From DATLMR01 sp035634255 (GTDB lineage Bacteria; Acidobacteriota; Blastocatellia; UBA7656), in the NCBI GenBank assembly GCA_035634255.1, contig DASQDI010000033.1, forward strand, positions 1 to 64,000: 64,000 nt of DNA. Direction: 5' to 3'. The notes under the pieces were generated by a model, which saw only the letters and a program-made list of their open reading frames with translations, had not been told where the DNA came from and did no database searches. The position numbers and the translations under genes are program-made. Positions 41,773 through 49,771 of this stretch are shown here, in pieces (the stretch's first letter is position 1; the number at the start of each line of letters is the position of its first letter).

Positions 41773-43565
41773 TGCAGGTTCGAATTTCCAAAGTGATCCT
41801 CGTGATCTTCTTCTTATGCCTTCTGGCCGTCCCCATCGTGATGAAGCGCCTGTCAAATCGCAGCGAGGCGGCGAAGCTGGCGGCCGACCCGCACATGGCC
41901 ATGTCGCGCTACGGCTTCCGCTTCGAGGAGGTCTCGAAGGCCGCGGGCGTCGAGTTCATCCACAAGGCCCCGCAGCTGGATTCGAAGCTGGAGCACATCA
42001 TGCCGCAGGTCGCGTCGATGGGCGCGGCCGTGTCGGTGGCGGACTTCGACCGCGACGGGTGGCAGGACCTTTACGTCACCAACAGCGGCGAGGGGAGCCC
42101 CAACGCGCTCTACCGCAATCAGGGCGACGGGACTTTCAAGGACGTGGCCCGCGACCTAGGGGTCGCCGACCTGAATAGGAGGGAGACGGGCGTGTCGATG
42201 GGCGCGGTCTGGGGCGACTACGACAACGACGGGTACGACGACCTCTTCCTTTACAGGTGGGGGAAGCCGGAGCTTTTTCACAACGACGGGGGGCGCGGCT
42301 TCACGAGGGTCTCTGATAAGGCCGACCGGCCGCAGGGGGTCAACGCCAACAGCGCCGTCTGGTTCGATTACGACCGCGACGGGCGGCTCGACCTCTTCGT
42401 CGGCGGCTACTACCCGGAGGACGTGGACCTGTGGAATCTGAAGGACACGCGGATGATGCCCGAGAGCTTCGAGTACGCGCAGAACGGCGGCCGCAAGTAC
42501 CTTTTCCATAACCTCGGCGGGGGCTCGTTCGAAGAGGTGAGCGAGCAACTGGGGTTGCAGAGCCGCCGGTGGGCGCTCGCGGCCGCGGCCGCGGACCTCC
42601 GCGGCACGGGCTACCCCGACCTCTTCATCGCGAACGATTACGGGGTCGCGGAGCTCTTCTTCAACGAGAGGGGCAAGCGGTTCCGCGAGGTGGGCAAGGC
42701 GACCGGGGTCGGGTTCGCGCCGAAAAGCGGCATGAACGTGGCGTACGGGGACATCCTGAACACCGGGAAATTCAGCATCTACATCACCAACATTTCGGAA
42801 GAGGGCGTGCTGATTCAGGGCAATAATTTATGGGTGCCGAAGGAAGGCACGTCGGGCGACAGGCTCCAGTACGAAAACCTCGCGCGCGACATGGGGGTCG
42901 AGCTGGGCGGGTGGAGTTTCGGAGCGCAGTTCGGCGACCTGAACAACGACGGCTTTCAGGACATCTATTTAACGAACGGCTACGTCTCGGCCGACAAAGG
43001 GACCGACTACTGGTACGACTTCTCGAAGGTCGCGGGCGGCAACAGCACGATCATCTCGGACGCGAAGAACTGGCCGCCGATGGGGGGCCGCAGCCTGTCG
43101 GGCTACCAGCAGAAGAAGGTCTGGGTGAACGACGGCGCGGGCAGATTCTCGGAGGTCGCGCAGCTGGTCGGGGCCTCGGACACCAACGATGGCCGCGCGG
43201 TCGCGCTCGTCGACCTGTGGAACCGCGGAGTGCTCGACGTGGTCGTGGCGAACCAGAGGGGGCCCCTGCTGATCTACAGGAACGCGGCCGCGCCCGAAAA
43301 CGAGTGGATAGGGTTCGAGCTTGAGGGCGGGTCGAGCAACCGCAGCGCGATTGGCGCGCAGGTGCGCGTCTACTGGAACGGGCAGGTGCAGGTGCAGGAA
43401 GTCTCGGGGGGCAGCGGCTTCTGCGCGCAGAACCAGCGCCGCCTGCACTTCGGTCTGGGGAAGAAAGCGTCGGTCGAGAGGGTGGTCATTCACTGGCCTT
43501 CTGGTAAAATCCAGAATATCCTGACTCCGAAGATCGGCAAGCTTAACACGGTAAAGGAGCCTTAG
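41772..43565 (+). CDS. CRTAC1-type FG-GAP/ASPIC-UnbV protein
   Basis: A 597-residue exported protein anchored by an N-terminal hydrophobic segment (about 7-20). FG-GAP calcium-loop repeats run through about residues 75-470 (DFDRDGWQDLYV, DYDNDGYDDLFL, DYDRDGRLDLFV, DLNNDGFQDIYL), each like an integrin alpha calcium site. The ASPIC/UnbV domain is at about 505-590 (SGGSGFCAQNQRRLHFGLG). Relatives include human CRTAC1 and UnbV, encoded beside enediyne polyketide genes. It starts within the stop of the upstream gene (TAATG) and is followed after 5 bases by the UnbU-like gene. Confidence 0.9.
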   Translation: MQVRISKVILVIFFLCLLAVPIVMKRLSNRSEAAKLAADPHMAMSRYGFRFEEVSKAAGVEFIHKAPQLDSKLEHIMPQVASMGAAVSVADFDRDGWQDLYVTNSGEGSPNALYRNQGDGTFKDVARDLGVADLNRRETGVSMGAVWGDYDNDGYDDLFLYRWGKPELFHNDGGRGFTRVSDKADRPQGVNANSAVWFDYDRDGRLDLFVGGYYPEDVDLWNLKDTRMMPESFEYAQNGGRKYLFHNLGGGSFEEVSEQLGLQSRRWALAAAAADLRGTGYPDLFIANDYGVAELFFNERGKRFREVGKATGVGFAPKSGMNVAYGDILNTGKFSIYITNISEEGVLIQGNNLWVPKEGTSGDRLQYENLARDMGVELGGWSFGAQFGDLNNDGFQDIYLTNGYVSADKGTDYWYDFSKVAGGNSTIISDAKNWPPMGGRSLSGYQQKKVWVNDGAGRFSEVAQLVGASDTNDGRAVALVDLWNRGVLDVVVANQRGPLLIYRNAAAPENEWIGFELEGGSSNRSAIGAQVRVYWNGQVQVQEVSGGSGFCAQNQRRLHFGLGKKASVERVVIHWPSGKIQNILTPKIGKLNTVKEP

Positions 43566-43570
43566 AATCC

Positions 43571-44482
43571 ATGAGCCAGGCATACAGATCGCCCGCGCCC
43601 CCGCCGGCCAGCGCGCCGCCGGAGAGCAAGGCCCCCGAAAGCTCCGCCGGACCGCGCTTCCGTTACGACAGCCGATTCACGGCCCCGCTCTTCATCACGC
43701 TCATCCTGCTGGTGGGGCAGCTCACGTTCGGCATACTCGAAAGCTATTCGAGGACGGCGCTGGCCATCGTCACGGCCATCGCGGTGGAGCTGGTGCTGGC
43801 GCGCGTCTTCACGGGCAAATGGCCTCACCTGGCGAGCGCGTATATTTCGGGCATAAGCGTGGGCATCCTCGTGAGGTCCCCGGCCATCTGGCCCTACGCC
43901 CTGTGCAGCGCGATCAGCATCACGTCGAAGTACGTTCTGCGGGTGAAGGACCGGCACATATGGAACCCTTCGAACTTCGGCATCTGCGCGATGCTCTTCC
44001 TGGCCTCCGACACGGTCGCGAGCCTGAGCGTTCAGTGGGGCAACTTCCTGTGGCCGATGCTGGTCGTGTGGGCGCTCGGGTCGATCATCATCTGGAGGCT
44101 CAAGAGGTTTCACATCTGCGCCACCTACGTCGCGTCGTTCCTGCTCTTCTCTCTGCTGAGGAGCTGGCTCACCGGCCACCCGTTCCTCGCGGAAGTCGCC
44201 CCGATCACGGGGCCGATGTACCAGCTGTTCGTCTTCTTCATGATCACCGACCCTAAGACCACCGTGAGGTCGAAGCGCGGGCAGTGCGTGGTCGTCTTCT
44301 TCGTGGCGCTGGCGGAGATGATCCTGCGCCTGAGCGAGAACGTGCACGCCCCTTATTACGCGCTCTTCATCGTGGGGCCGATAGCGAACGTGATCGAAAT
44401 CTGGTGGACCGGGCGCAAGTCGTCGCAGGCCATCGAGCCGACTCTGAGCGCCGCGCCCGGCGGCGCTCGAAATAACGTTTGA
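43571..44482 (+). CDS. UnbU-like integral membrane protein of the RnfD/NqrB superfamily
   Basis: A 303-residue membrane protein with about ten hydrophobic segments after a Pro/Ala-rich cytoplasmic N-terminus (residues 1-35). The late segment FVFFMITDPKTTVRSKRGQ matches the MxTDPxT motif of RnfD/NqrB proteins. The S/TGAT flavinylation motif of RnfD and NqrB is not present, so covalent FMN is unlikely. This agrees with the UnbU group found next to UnbV in enediyne clusters. Here it follows an UnbV-like gene by 5 bases, without any polyketide gene. Transport or redox function is unproven. Confidence 0.82.
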   Translation: MSQAYRSPAPPPASAPPESKAPESSAGPRFRYDSRFTAPLFITLILLVGQLTFGILESYSRTALAIVTAIAVELVLARVFTGKWPHLASAYISGISVGILVRSPAIWPYALCSAISITSKYVLRVKDRHIWNPSNFGICAMLFLASDTVASLSVQWGNFLWPMLVVWALGSIIIWRLKRFHICATYVASFLLFSLLRSWLTGHPFLAEVAPITGPMYQLFVFFMITDPKTTVRSKRGQCVVVFFVALAEMILRLSENVHAPYYALFIVGPIANVIEIWWTGRKSSQAIEPTLSAAPGGARNNV

Positions 44483-44510
44483 GAAAACAATTACAAAAGA
44501 GGAGGACCGT

Positions 44511-44696
44511 ATGAGTAACGACCAAGTGATAGCCAACCAGCAGACCATCATCGCCAACCAGGAGAAGATTCTCGCGAATCAGGGGCGGATTCAGGCCAAC
44601 CAGGATAAGCTCGACCGCTTGCTGGCGAACCAGGAGCGGATTCAGGCCAACCAGGAAAGGATACTGGCTAATCAGGAAAAAATAATGTCGAAGTAG
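44511..44696 (+). CDS. 61-residue ANQ-heptad coiled-coil peptide
   Basis: A small protein composed almost wholly of seven-residue repeats of the form (I/L/Q)ANQ(E/D/G/Q)(K/R/T)(I/L). There are seven ANQ units, broken once by the insert DRL. Placing the Ile/Leu at heptad position a puts Asn at d, as in the 'N@d' layers of trimeric coiled coils. There is no signal peptide or membrane segment. GAGGAGG lies six bases before the ATG, one of the strongest ribosome sites in the window, so it is surely translated. It is the last gene of the UnbV-UnbU cluster, 28 bases after the UnbU-like gene. No named family is known to me. Confidence 0.85.
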   Translation: MSNDQVIANQQTIIANQEKILANQGRIQANQDKLDRLLANQERIQANQERILANQEKIMSK

Positions 44697-44697
44697 A

Positions 44698-44731
44698 GCG
44701 CCCCGCGCGTGGGGCGCATCACTCGCGCCCC
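44698..44731. terminator. Three-arm GC-rich hairpin between convergent genes
   Basis: GCGCCCC (44698-44704), GGGGCGC (44711-44717) and GCGCCCC (44725-44731) can form two mutually exclusive 7-bp hairpins. They lie between the peptide gene and the convergent AhpD-like gene, whose stop codon is in the second loop. No T-run follows on either strand, so termination would be atypical. Confidence 0.45.
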
Positions 44732-45288
44732 ACCCCTAAGGAATCCGCCACGCGATTTATGTAGTTGAACCACGACGCTATGAGCGTGATCTGAAGAATG
44801 GCCCTGTCGTCAAAGCCCGCCCCGCGCAACCGCTCGTGATCCTTCGGCCCCACCCGCACCGCGTCCTTCGTCAGCTTAACCACGTAATCGAGCATCACGC
44901 GGTCCTGCTCCGAGATCGGGGCGGTGGTGTAGTCTTCGCTTATCGCCCGGACCAGAGACTCATCGAGAGTGACACGACGCAGAAACTCTGCGTGCGACTC
45001 GATTCAGTAAAAGCACCGGTTCGTGACAGACACCATCGTGGCTATCATCTCGTGCTGCGCCCGCGTGAGCGGGAGGTCGGGCGACATCAGCGCCCCGAAC
45101 GTGCAGAAGGCGTGGTAGAGCGCGTCCGGTATCAGGCTGTGCGAGGCCACTATCCCGGACGACCCGCCGTCCGGGGTCGGGTGCACTGGCGACGAATACT
45201 CCGGCGGGTACATCGCGCGCTGCATCTCGACGGCGCGCTTCAATTTCTCGTCCGCCTCGGCCATCGGAACGGTCTTGATCCAGGTCAT
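44719..45288 (-). CDS. AhpD-like (carboxymuconolactone decarboxylase family) selenoprotein, UGA-encoded Sec95
   Basis: A peroxidase-related enzyme of the CMD/AhpD fold. Reading from the ATG at 45288, an in-frame TGA at 45006-45004 is codon 95. Beyond it the same frame continues for 94 residues to a stop at 44719-44721 and completes the family domain (HAEFLRRVTLDESL, then ILQITLIASWFNYINRVAD). The active site reads Cys92-Phe-Tyr-UGA-Ile-Glu-Ser-His99, so the UGA replaces the second Cys of the CxxCxxxH redox motif. A SECIS-like hairpin follows immediately. Total length is 189 residues with selenocysteine. It lies 6 bases after an APC permease gene in an apparent operon; AAGGA at that junction serves as ribosome site. 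A plain nonsense mutation is the alternative. Confidence 0.88.
44962..45003 (-). promoter_or_regulatory. Bacterial SECIS-like element
   Basis: Directly after the UGA codon, the minus-strand RNA forms AUCGAG/CUCGAU (outer 6 bp). Ten bases past the UGA begins an apical stem ACGCAG/CUGCGU with the loop AGUUU. A short apical hairpin at this distance with G among the first two loop bases is the bSECIS pattern recognised by SelB. Confidence 0.8.
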
Positions 45289-45294
45289 AACGCA

Positions 45295-46629
45295 TCATTC
45301 CTTCTGGTCAGATTTACCGCGAAAGATCAAATCATAAACCGGCGCGCCGATTGCCACAACCCCGACGCCCAGGAGCGCCTGGACCGGGCTGTTACCCGCG
45401 AGCAGGAAGAGCAGCACGGTCACGAGCGCCAGAAAGGCGAGGGGCGTCACGGGGTAGCCGGGCGCGAGGTAAGAGCCGGGCGCGCCCCGCCTTCTCCGCA
45501 GCCTGAAGACCGCCGCGACCGTCAGGGCGATGAAGATGACGGTCACGAATACGAAGTAGGATATTATCTGCTGAAACGTGCCGACCGCCACGAGCAGGCT
45601 GGCGAGCCCCGCCTGTAACGCGATGGCGCGGGCGGGCGTGCCGAACCTCGGGTGAAGCGACGAGACGGACCTGAAGAATGCCCCGTCGCGCGCCATCGCG
45701 TAGTAGACGCGCGGGGCCGTCGTGATCACGCCGGAGAGGCTCCCGAGGACGGAGACGATCACGATGACCGAGAAGACCTGCCCGCCTCTGCCGCCGAAGA
45801 GCGCCGCGCCCGCCTGCGCGGCGAACGTCTCGCCGGAGACGACCTGCTCTATCGGCACGAGGTAAACGAATACCGCGCTCGTCAGGATGTAGACCAGGGT
45901 GACGATCACGACCCCCGCCGCGAGCGCGCGCGGGAGGGTGCGCGCGGGGTCGCGCACTTCGCCCGCGATCTTGCTGAGGTCCCACCAGCCCCCGAAAGAG
46001 AAGAAGGCCGCGACCATCGCGCCGGCGAGCGCGCCCGGAAGCGGCGACGAGCCCGCGCGCTGCTCTACGAAGGGGATGAAGTTCGACCAGTCGCCCAGCC
46101 TCATCCCGAACCCCCACGCGACGAGCAGCCCGAGCAGCCCGAGCTTGAGCACCGTCAGCCACCGCATGAGCCACGCGACCCGGCCCACGCCCAAAATATT
46201 AAGCGCGGCGAGCGACAGTATGGCCGCGATGCCGATGAGCTTGCCCGCGAGGGGCGAGAGGTCCGCCATGTAGCCGGCGTAGCCCGCGAGGCCGACCGCG
46301 AGCGCGGCCGTTATGCCGGGGTCGAGCACGAGAAAGCACTTCCACCCATACAGAAAAGCGAGGCGCGGCCCGTACGCTTCGCGCAGGTAGACGTAACCGC
46401 CCCCGGCCTCGGGGAACCTCGCGGCGAGCTCGCCGTAGCAGAGCGCCCCGCTCAGGGCCATTGCGCCCATCACGAGCCATACGGCGAGCAACCACAGGGG
46501 CGAGCCCAGAGACTTCGCCATGTCGGCGGGCGTGAGAAATATGCCGACCGCGATCACCTCGCCCACGACCAGGGCCGCAGCCGAGACGAAGCCGACCTCT
46601 CTCTTTAACTCTCCCCGTTGCGCGCGCAC
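45295..46629 (-). CDS. APC-superfamily amino acid permease
   Basis: A 444-residue permease with about 12 membrane helices. Helix 1 carries the broken-helix substrate motif VVGEVIAVGIFLTP, near the GxG of amino acid transporters, and a conserved ELAARFPEAGGGYVYLREAYG follows. It most resembles LAT/cationic-type exchangers; the substrate is unknown. The GTG start at 46629 has GAAAGAG upstream. It lies 16 bases after the TonB receptor gene and 6 bases before the selenoprotein gene on the same strand. Confidence 0.9.
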   Translation of the reverse strand: MRAQRGELKREVGFVSAAALVVGEVIAVGIFLTPADMAKSLGSPLWLLAVWLVMGAMALSGALCYGELAARFPEAGGGYVYLREAYGPRLAFLYGWKCFLVLDPGITAALAVGLAGYAGYMADLSPLAGKLIGIAAILSLAALNILGVGRVAWLMRWLTVLKLGLLGLLVAWGFGMRLGDWSNFIPFVEQRAGSSPLPGALAGAMVAAFFSFGGWWDLSKIAGEVRDPARTLPRALAAGVVIVTLVYILTSAVFVYLVPIEQVVSGETFAAQAGAALFGGRGGQVFSVIVIVSVLGSLSGVITTAPRVYYAMARDGAFFRSVSSLHPRFGTPARAIALQAGLASLLVAVGTFQQIISYFVFVTVIFIALTVAAVFRLRRRRGAPGSYLAPGYPVTPLAFLALVTVLLFLLAGNSPVQALLGVGVVAIGAPVYDLIFRGKSDQKE

Positions 46630-46645
46630 CTCTTTCGCTTCCCGC

Positions 46646-49612
46646 CTAGAACGAGACGCGCACGGCCAGTTGGAACGCGCGCGGCCCCCCCGACCCGAAC
46701 ACCCCGCCCGCGGTCGTCACGGGCTGGCCGAAGCTCGACGAGCGCAGGAATCCGGGGGTCCCCTCGGTCTGGCTGTCGCGCACGAGCACGTTAGAAAATC
46801 CCGAGTAGTTGACGTTCGACACGCCCAGTATATTGGTCACGTTGAAGAGGTTGAAGACCTCGGCGATGGGCTCGATGCGGACGCTCTCGCCCACGGCGAA
46901 GGTCCGGGACGCGCGCAGGTCGAACGAGTTGAAGCTGTCGTTGAACCGGGCGTCGTCGCGCACGAGCGGCAGGGGCGACCCGTTGATCCCCCCGCCCGCG
47001 TTCACTCGGCGCAGAAAATCGTTCAGCTCGGAGCCGGTCTCGAACAGCCGCCCGCCCGCATTCCGCTGGAGCACGGGGATGCGCCCCGCCCCAGAAGGGA
47101 GGATGATGTCCATCGGCACGCCCGAGGCGAGGGTCCAGATGGGCGCGAGCGTGACCCGTCCGGGCAGGTCGAAGACGCCGGAGAAGGTGAAGCGGTGGCG
47201 CTGGTCGTTCGGGGTCGGGCCATACTCCAGCTCAAGGTTGTTTGGGTCGACCGGCCCCTCGCTGAAGGGGATCTGATCGTCGTTCGCGTAATTGAAGGCT
47301 TTCGAGAGCGTGTAGGACGCGCGGAATTGGTAGCGGTCCGAGTAATTCTTCCGCACGCTCAGGAGCAGCCCGTCGTACTTCGTCTTCACGCTCGATTCGA
47401 GGTTGACCACGCGGTCCGGCCCCCCGACCACGGGGTTGAAGACCGCCCCCAGGGTGCGGCCGATGATGAAGTGCGTGCCGAAGTTATGGAGGTAATCGGC
47501 GGTCACGATCAGGTCCCTGCCGATCTCCCTCTGCACGCCGATGCTCATCTGCTGGACCATCGGGTTCTGGAGCCCGTTGTCGATGATGTTTATGCCGGAG
47601 GCCCCCGCGCCGGGCAGTATGAAGCCCGTGAAGGGGTTCGACAGGGTCGGCGCGAACGGGGGGAACATACCGGTGTTGGGGTCTATGAAGAAGACGTTGC
47701 CCGCGCGCACTTCGATGGGCAGGGCGCGGCCGTCGAGCCCGCGCTCGAGCGACTGGATTTGCAGGGTCACCCGGTCGTAGTAGATGCCGTAGCCCCCGCG
47801 TATGCTCGTGCGCCCGTCGCCGGGGGCCCAGTTGAAGCCGACGCGCGGCGCGAAGTTGTTCTTGTCTCGGGTCCGCTCGCCGCTCAGGAAGGGCAGGATC
47901 AGGGGGTTCAGCTCGTCGACGCGGCTCACGTTCTTGACGTCCGTGTCCAGCTCGTAGCGCAGCCCGATGTTGAGCGTGAACTGCGGGTGTATGCGCCAGT
48001 CGTCGTGGACGAAGGCGGCGAAGTAGTTGTTGTCGGCGTCGGGGATCAGGAGGGGCCGGTCGGGCTTCCCGCTCCTGAGCGTGACGGCGAAGAGGAGGTC
48101 GTCGTCGTCCACGGCCCCGTCCCCATTGTGGTCGAAGTTCGGGAAGTCTTCGACCAGCTCGATGCGGCCCTGCTGAAAGACGCGCAGGTCGAAGCTCGCG
48201 TCGACGCGATGAAACTCCCCTCCGAAATAGAGGGTGTGGCCGCCGCGCACGTAGGTCAGGGTGTCGGCGAACTGGAACCTGTTCTGCTTCGTCCCCTGCG
48301 GCACGCGGAAAGACGCGCCGTCCTGAATGCTCGGGAAGGTGAGCTGCGGGCCGGGCGCGACGGGCTCGATCTCGTTACCGAAGTTGCTGACGCTGAACCT
48401 GAAGTCGTTGACGAGCTTCGGCGAAAAGATCCGCGTCCAGTTGGTGAGGAGGGAGTGGTAATCGTTGCCGCTCGCCTGCCTCTGCGAAGCCGAGCCGATG
48501 GACCGGATGAGCGTGCTCGCGCCCACGTCGTCCGCGCTCTCGACGGCGTAGCGGAAGCCGAGCCGGTCGTACTCGCCGGGGTTCCAATCAACGCGGGCGG
48601 TCGCCAGGAAGTCGTCGAGCGGGGCCGGGGCGAAGCTCCGCCTGATCGTGCGCGCGGCGGTGTCGCGCTCACCGACGAGCACCGCGCCGTCCTGGTTGCG
48701 GTACTCCATAGCGCCGAACCACCATGCCTTGTTCCTGACTATCGGCCCGCCGATCCCGAAAGAGTATTGCTGCCGGTCGAAAGGGGGGTCGTCGTTGCTG
48801 CGGTCGAAGGTCGCCGGGAGCCCCTGAAGCCTGCGGTCGCGGAAGAAGACCGAGGCCGTCCCGTGCAGGTCGTTCGACCCCGTGCGCGTGACGACGTTGA
48901 TCACGGAGGAGGCGGAGCGGCCCAGTTGAGCGGAGAAGCGGTTCGTGGCGATCTGGAATTCGGCCACCGCGTCCTGCGGGATGTTCTGCAGAGGGCCTCC
49001 GACCACGTCGTCGTTATTGTCCGCGCCGTCCACCGTGATGTTGCCGCCGCGCCCGATCTGCCCGGCCGACGAGATGAGCACGCTGTTGGTCTTGGTCGGG
49101 TCGAAGTTCGGGGCGGGGGCGTTGCCCGGCAACAGCAGGGCGAGCTCGAGGAAGTTGCGCCCGTTGAGCGGCAGGTTCTCGATGGCCTGATTGCCGATCA
49201 CCCCGTCGACTATGGAAGAGGTGGTGTCGACCGTCCGCGCCGGGTCGTCGCCCCTGAGGACCATCACTTCGTCCGCGGGGTTGAGCGTGAGGTCGAGCGT
49301 CTTGTCCTGCCCCACCTCAAGCGTGATGTTCAGGCTCAGCTTCGTCTCGGGCTTCTCCCCTCTGACCGCGAGCGTGTACTCGCCCGGAGTCAGGTTCGTG
49401 ATGACGAAGTAGCCGTCGCCGTCCGTGACCGCTTCGCGGCTGATCCCGGTGGCTATGTGAGTGACGGTGAGGACCGCCCCGGAGAGGGTCGCCCCCTGCG
49501 TGTCGGTCACGCGGCCGTTCAGTGTCGATGACGCCAGGAGTTGGGCGGAAGCCGCCGAGCCTAATACCCAAACCGTTAAGAGACAGGCCATAGCGCGAAT
49601 ATATTTTCTCAT
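46646..49612 (-). CDS. Oar-like TonB-dependent outer membrane receptor
   Basis: A 988-residue outer membrane protein. After the signal peptide (ending AASAQ) comes a carboxypeptidase-regulatory-like domain (about 25-115; GRVTDTQGATLSGAVLTVTH), typical of acidobacterial Oar-like receptors. A plug domain follows (about 120-250; IENLPLNGRNFLELALLLPG, then NITVDGADNN), then a large beta-barrel ending in the terminal aromatic FQLAVRVSF. The ligand is unknown; relatives import glycans, peptides or siderophores. The start at 49612 has GGGGAT upstream; an ATG at 49636 is possible. It heads a minus-strand run with the APC permease and AhpD-like gene. Confidence 0.92.
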   Translation of the reverse strand: MRKYIRAMACLLTVWVLGSAASAQLLASSTLNGRVTDTQGATLSGAVLTVTHIATGISREAVTDGDGYFVITNLTPGEYTLAVRGEKPETKLSLNITLEVGQDKTLDLTLNPADEVMVLRGDDPARTVDTTSSIVDGVIGNQAIENLPLNGRNFLELALLLPGNAPAPNFDPTKTNSVLISSAGQIGRGGNITVDGADNNDDVVGGPLQNIPQDAVAEFQIATNRFSAQLGRSASSVINVVTRTGSNDLHGTASVFFRDRRLQGLPATFDRSNDDPPFDRQQYSFGIGGPIVRNKAWWFGAMEYRNQDGAVLVGERDTAARTIRRSFAPAPLDDFLATARVDWNPGEYDRLGFRYAVESADDVGASTLIRSIGSASQRQASGNDYHSLLTNWTRIFSPKLVNDFRFSVSNFGNEIEPVAPGPQLTFPSIQDGASFRVPQGTKQNRFQFADTLTYVRGGHTLYFGGEFHRVDASFDLRVFQQGRIELVEDFPNFDHNGDGAVDDDDLLFAVTLRSGKPDRPLLIPDADNNYFAAFVHDDWRIHPQFTLNIGLRYELDTDVKNVSRVDELNPLILPFLSGERTRDKNNFAPRVGFNWAPGDGRTSIRGGYGIYYDRVTLQIQSLERGLDGRALPIEVRAGNVFFIDPNTGMFPPFAPTLSNPFTGFILPGAGASGINIIDNGLQNPMVQQMSIGVQREIGRDLIVTADYLHNFGTHFIIGRTLGAVFNPVVGGPDRVVNLESSVKTKYDGLLLSVRKNYSDRYQFRASYTLSKAFNYANDDQIPFSEGPVDPNNLELEYGPTPNDQRHRFTFSGVFDLPGRVTLAPIWTLASGVPMDIILPSGAGRIPVLQRNAGGRLFETGSELNDFLRRVNAGGGINGSPLPLVRDDARFNDSFNSFDLRASRTFAVGESVRIEPIAEVFNLFNVTNILGVSNVNYSGFSNVLVRDSQTEGTPGFLRSSSFGQPVTTAGGVFGSGGPRAFQLAVRVSF

Positions 49613-49771
49613 ACGAGACGGATCCCCTTTTAACATAGAGCCTTATTATTTCATGCCGAGAGGCCGTGGCCCCCGGATTATAGTGAAGGACCCGAATTAG
49701 CTCAAGCTGCGGTGCCGCGCCAATTTTTCGAGATTAATCCGGATTACAGTTTGCGGGTATACTGCCTGATC

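Noticed and set aside
43571..44482. RnfD subunit of an Rnf or Nqr electron transport complex
   Set aside because: No other rnf/nqr genes are nearby, and the S/TGAT flavin-attachment motif is missing; the UnbV neighbour favours the UnbU group.
44836..45618. 260-codon plus-strand frame opposite the AhpD-like and APC genes
   Set aside because: Antisense shadow; the minus-strand genes have clear families.
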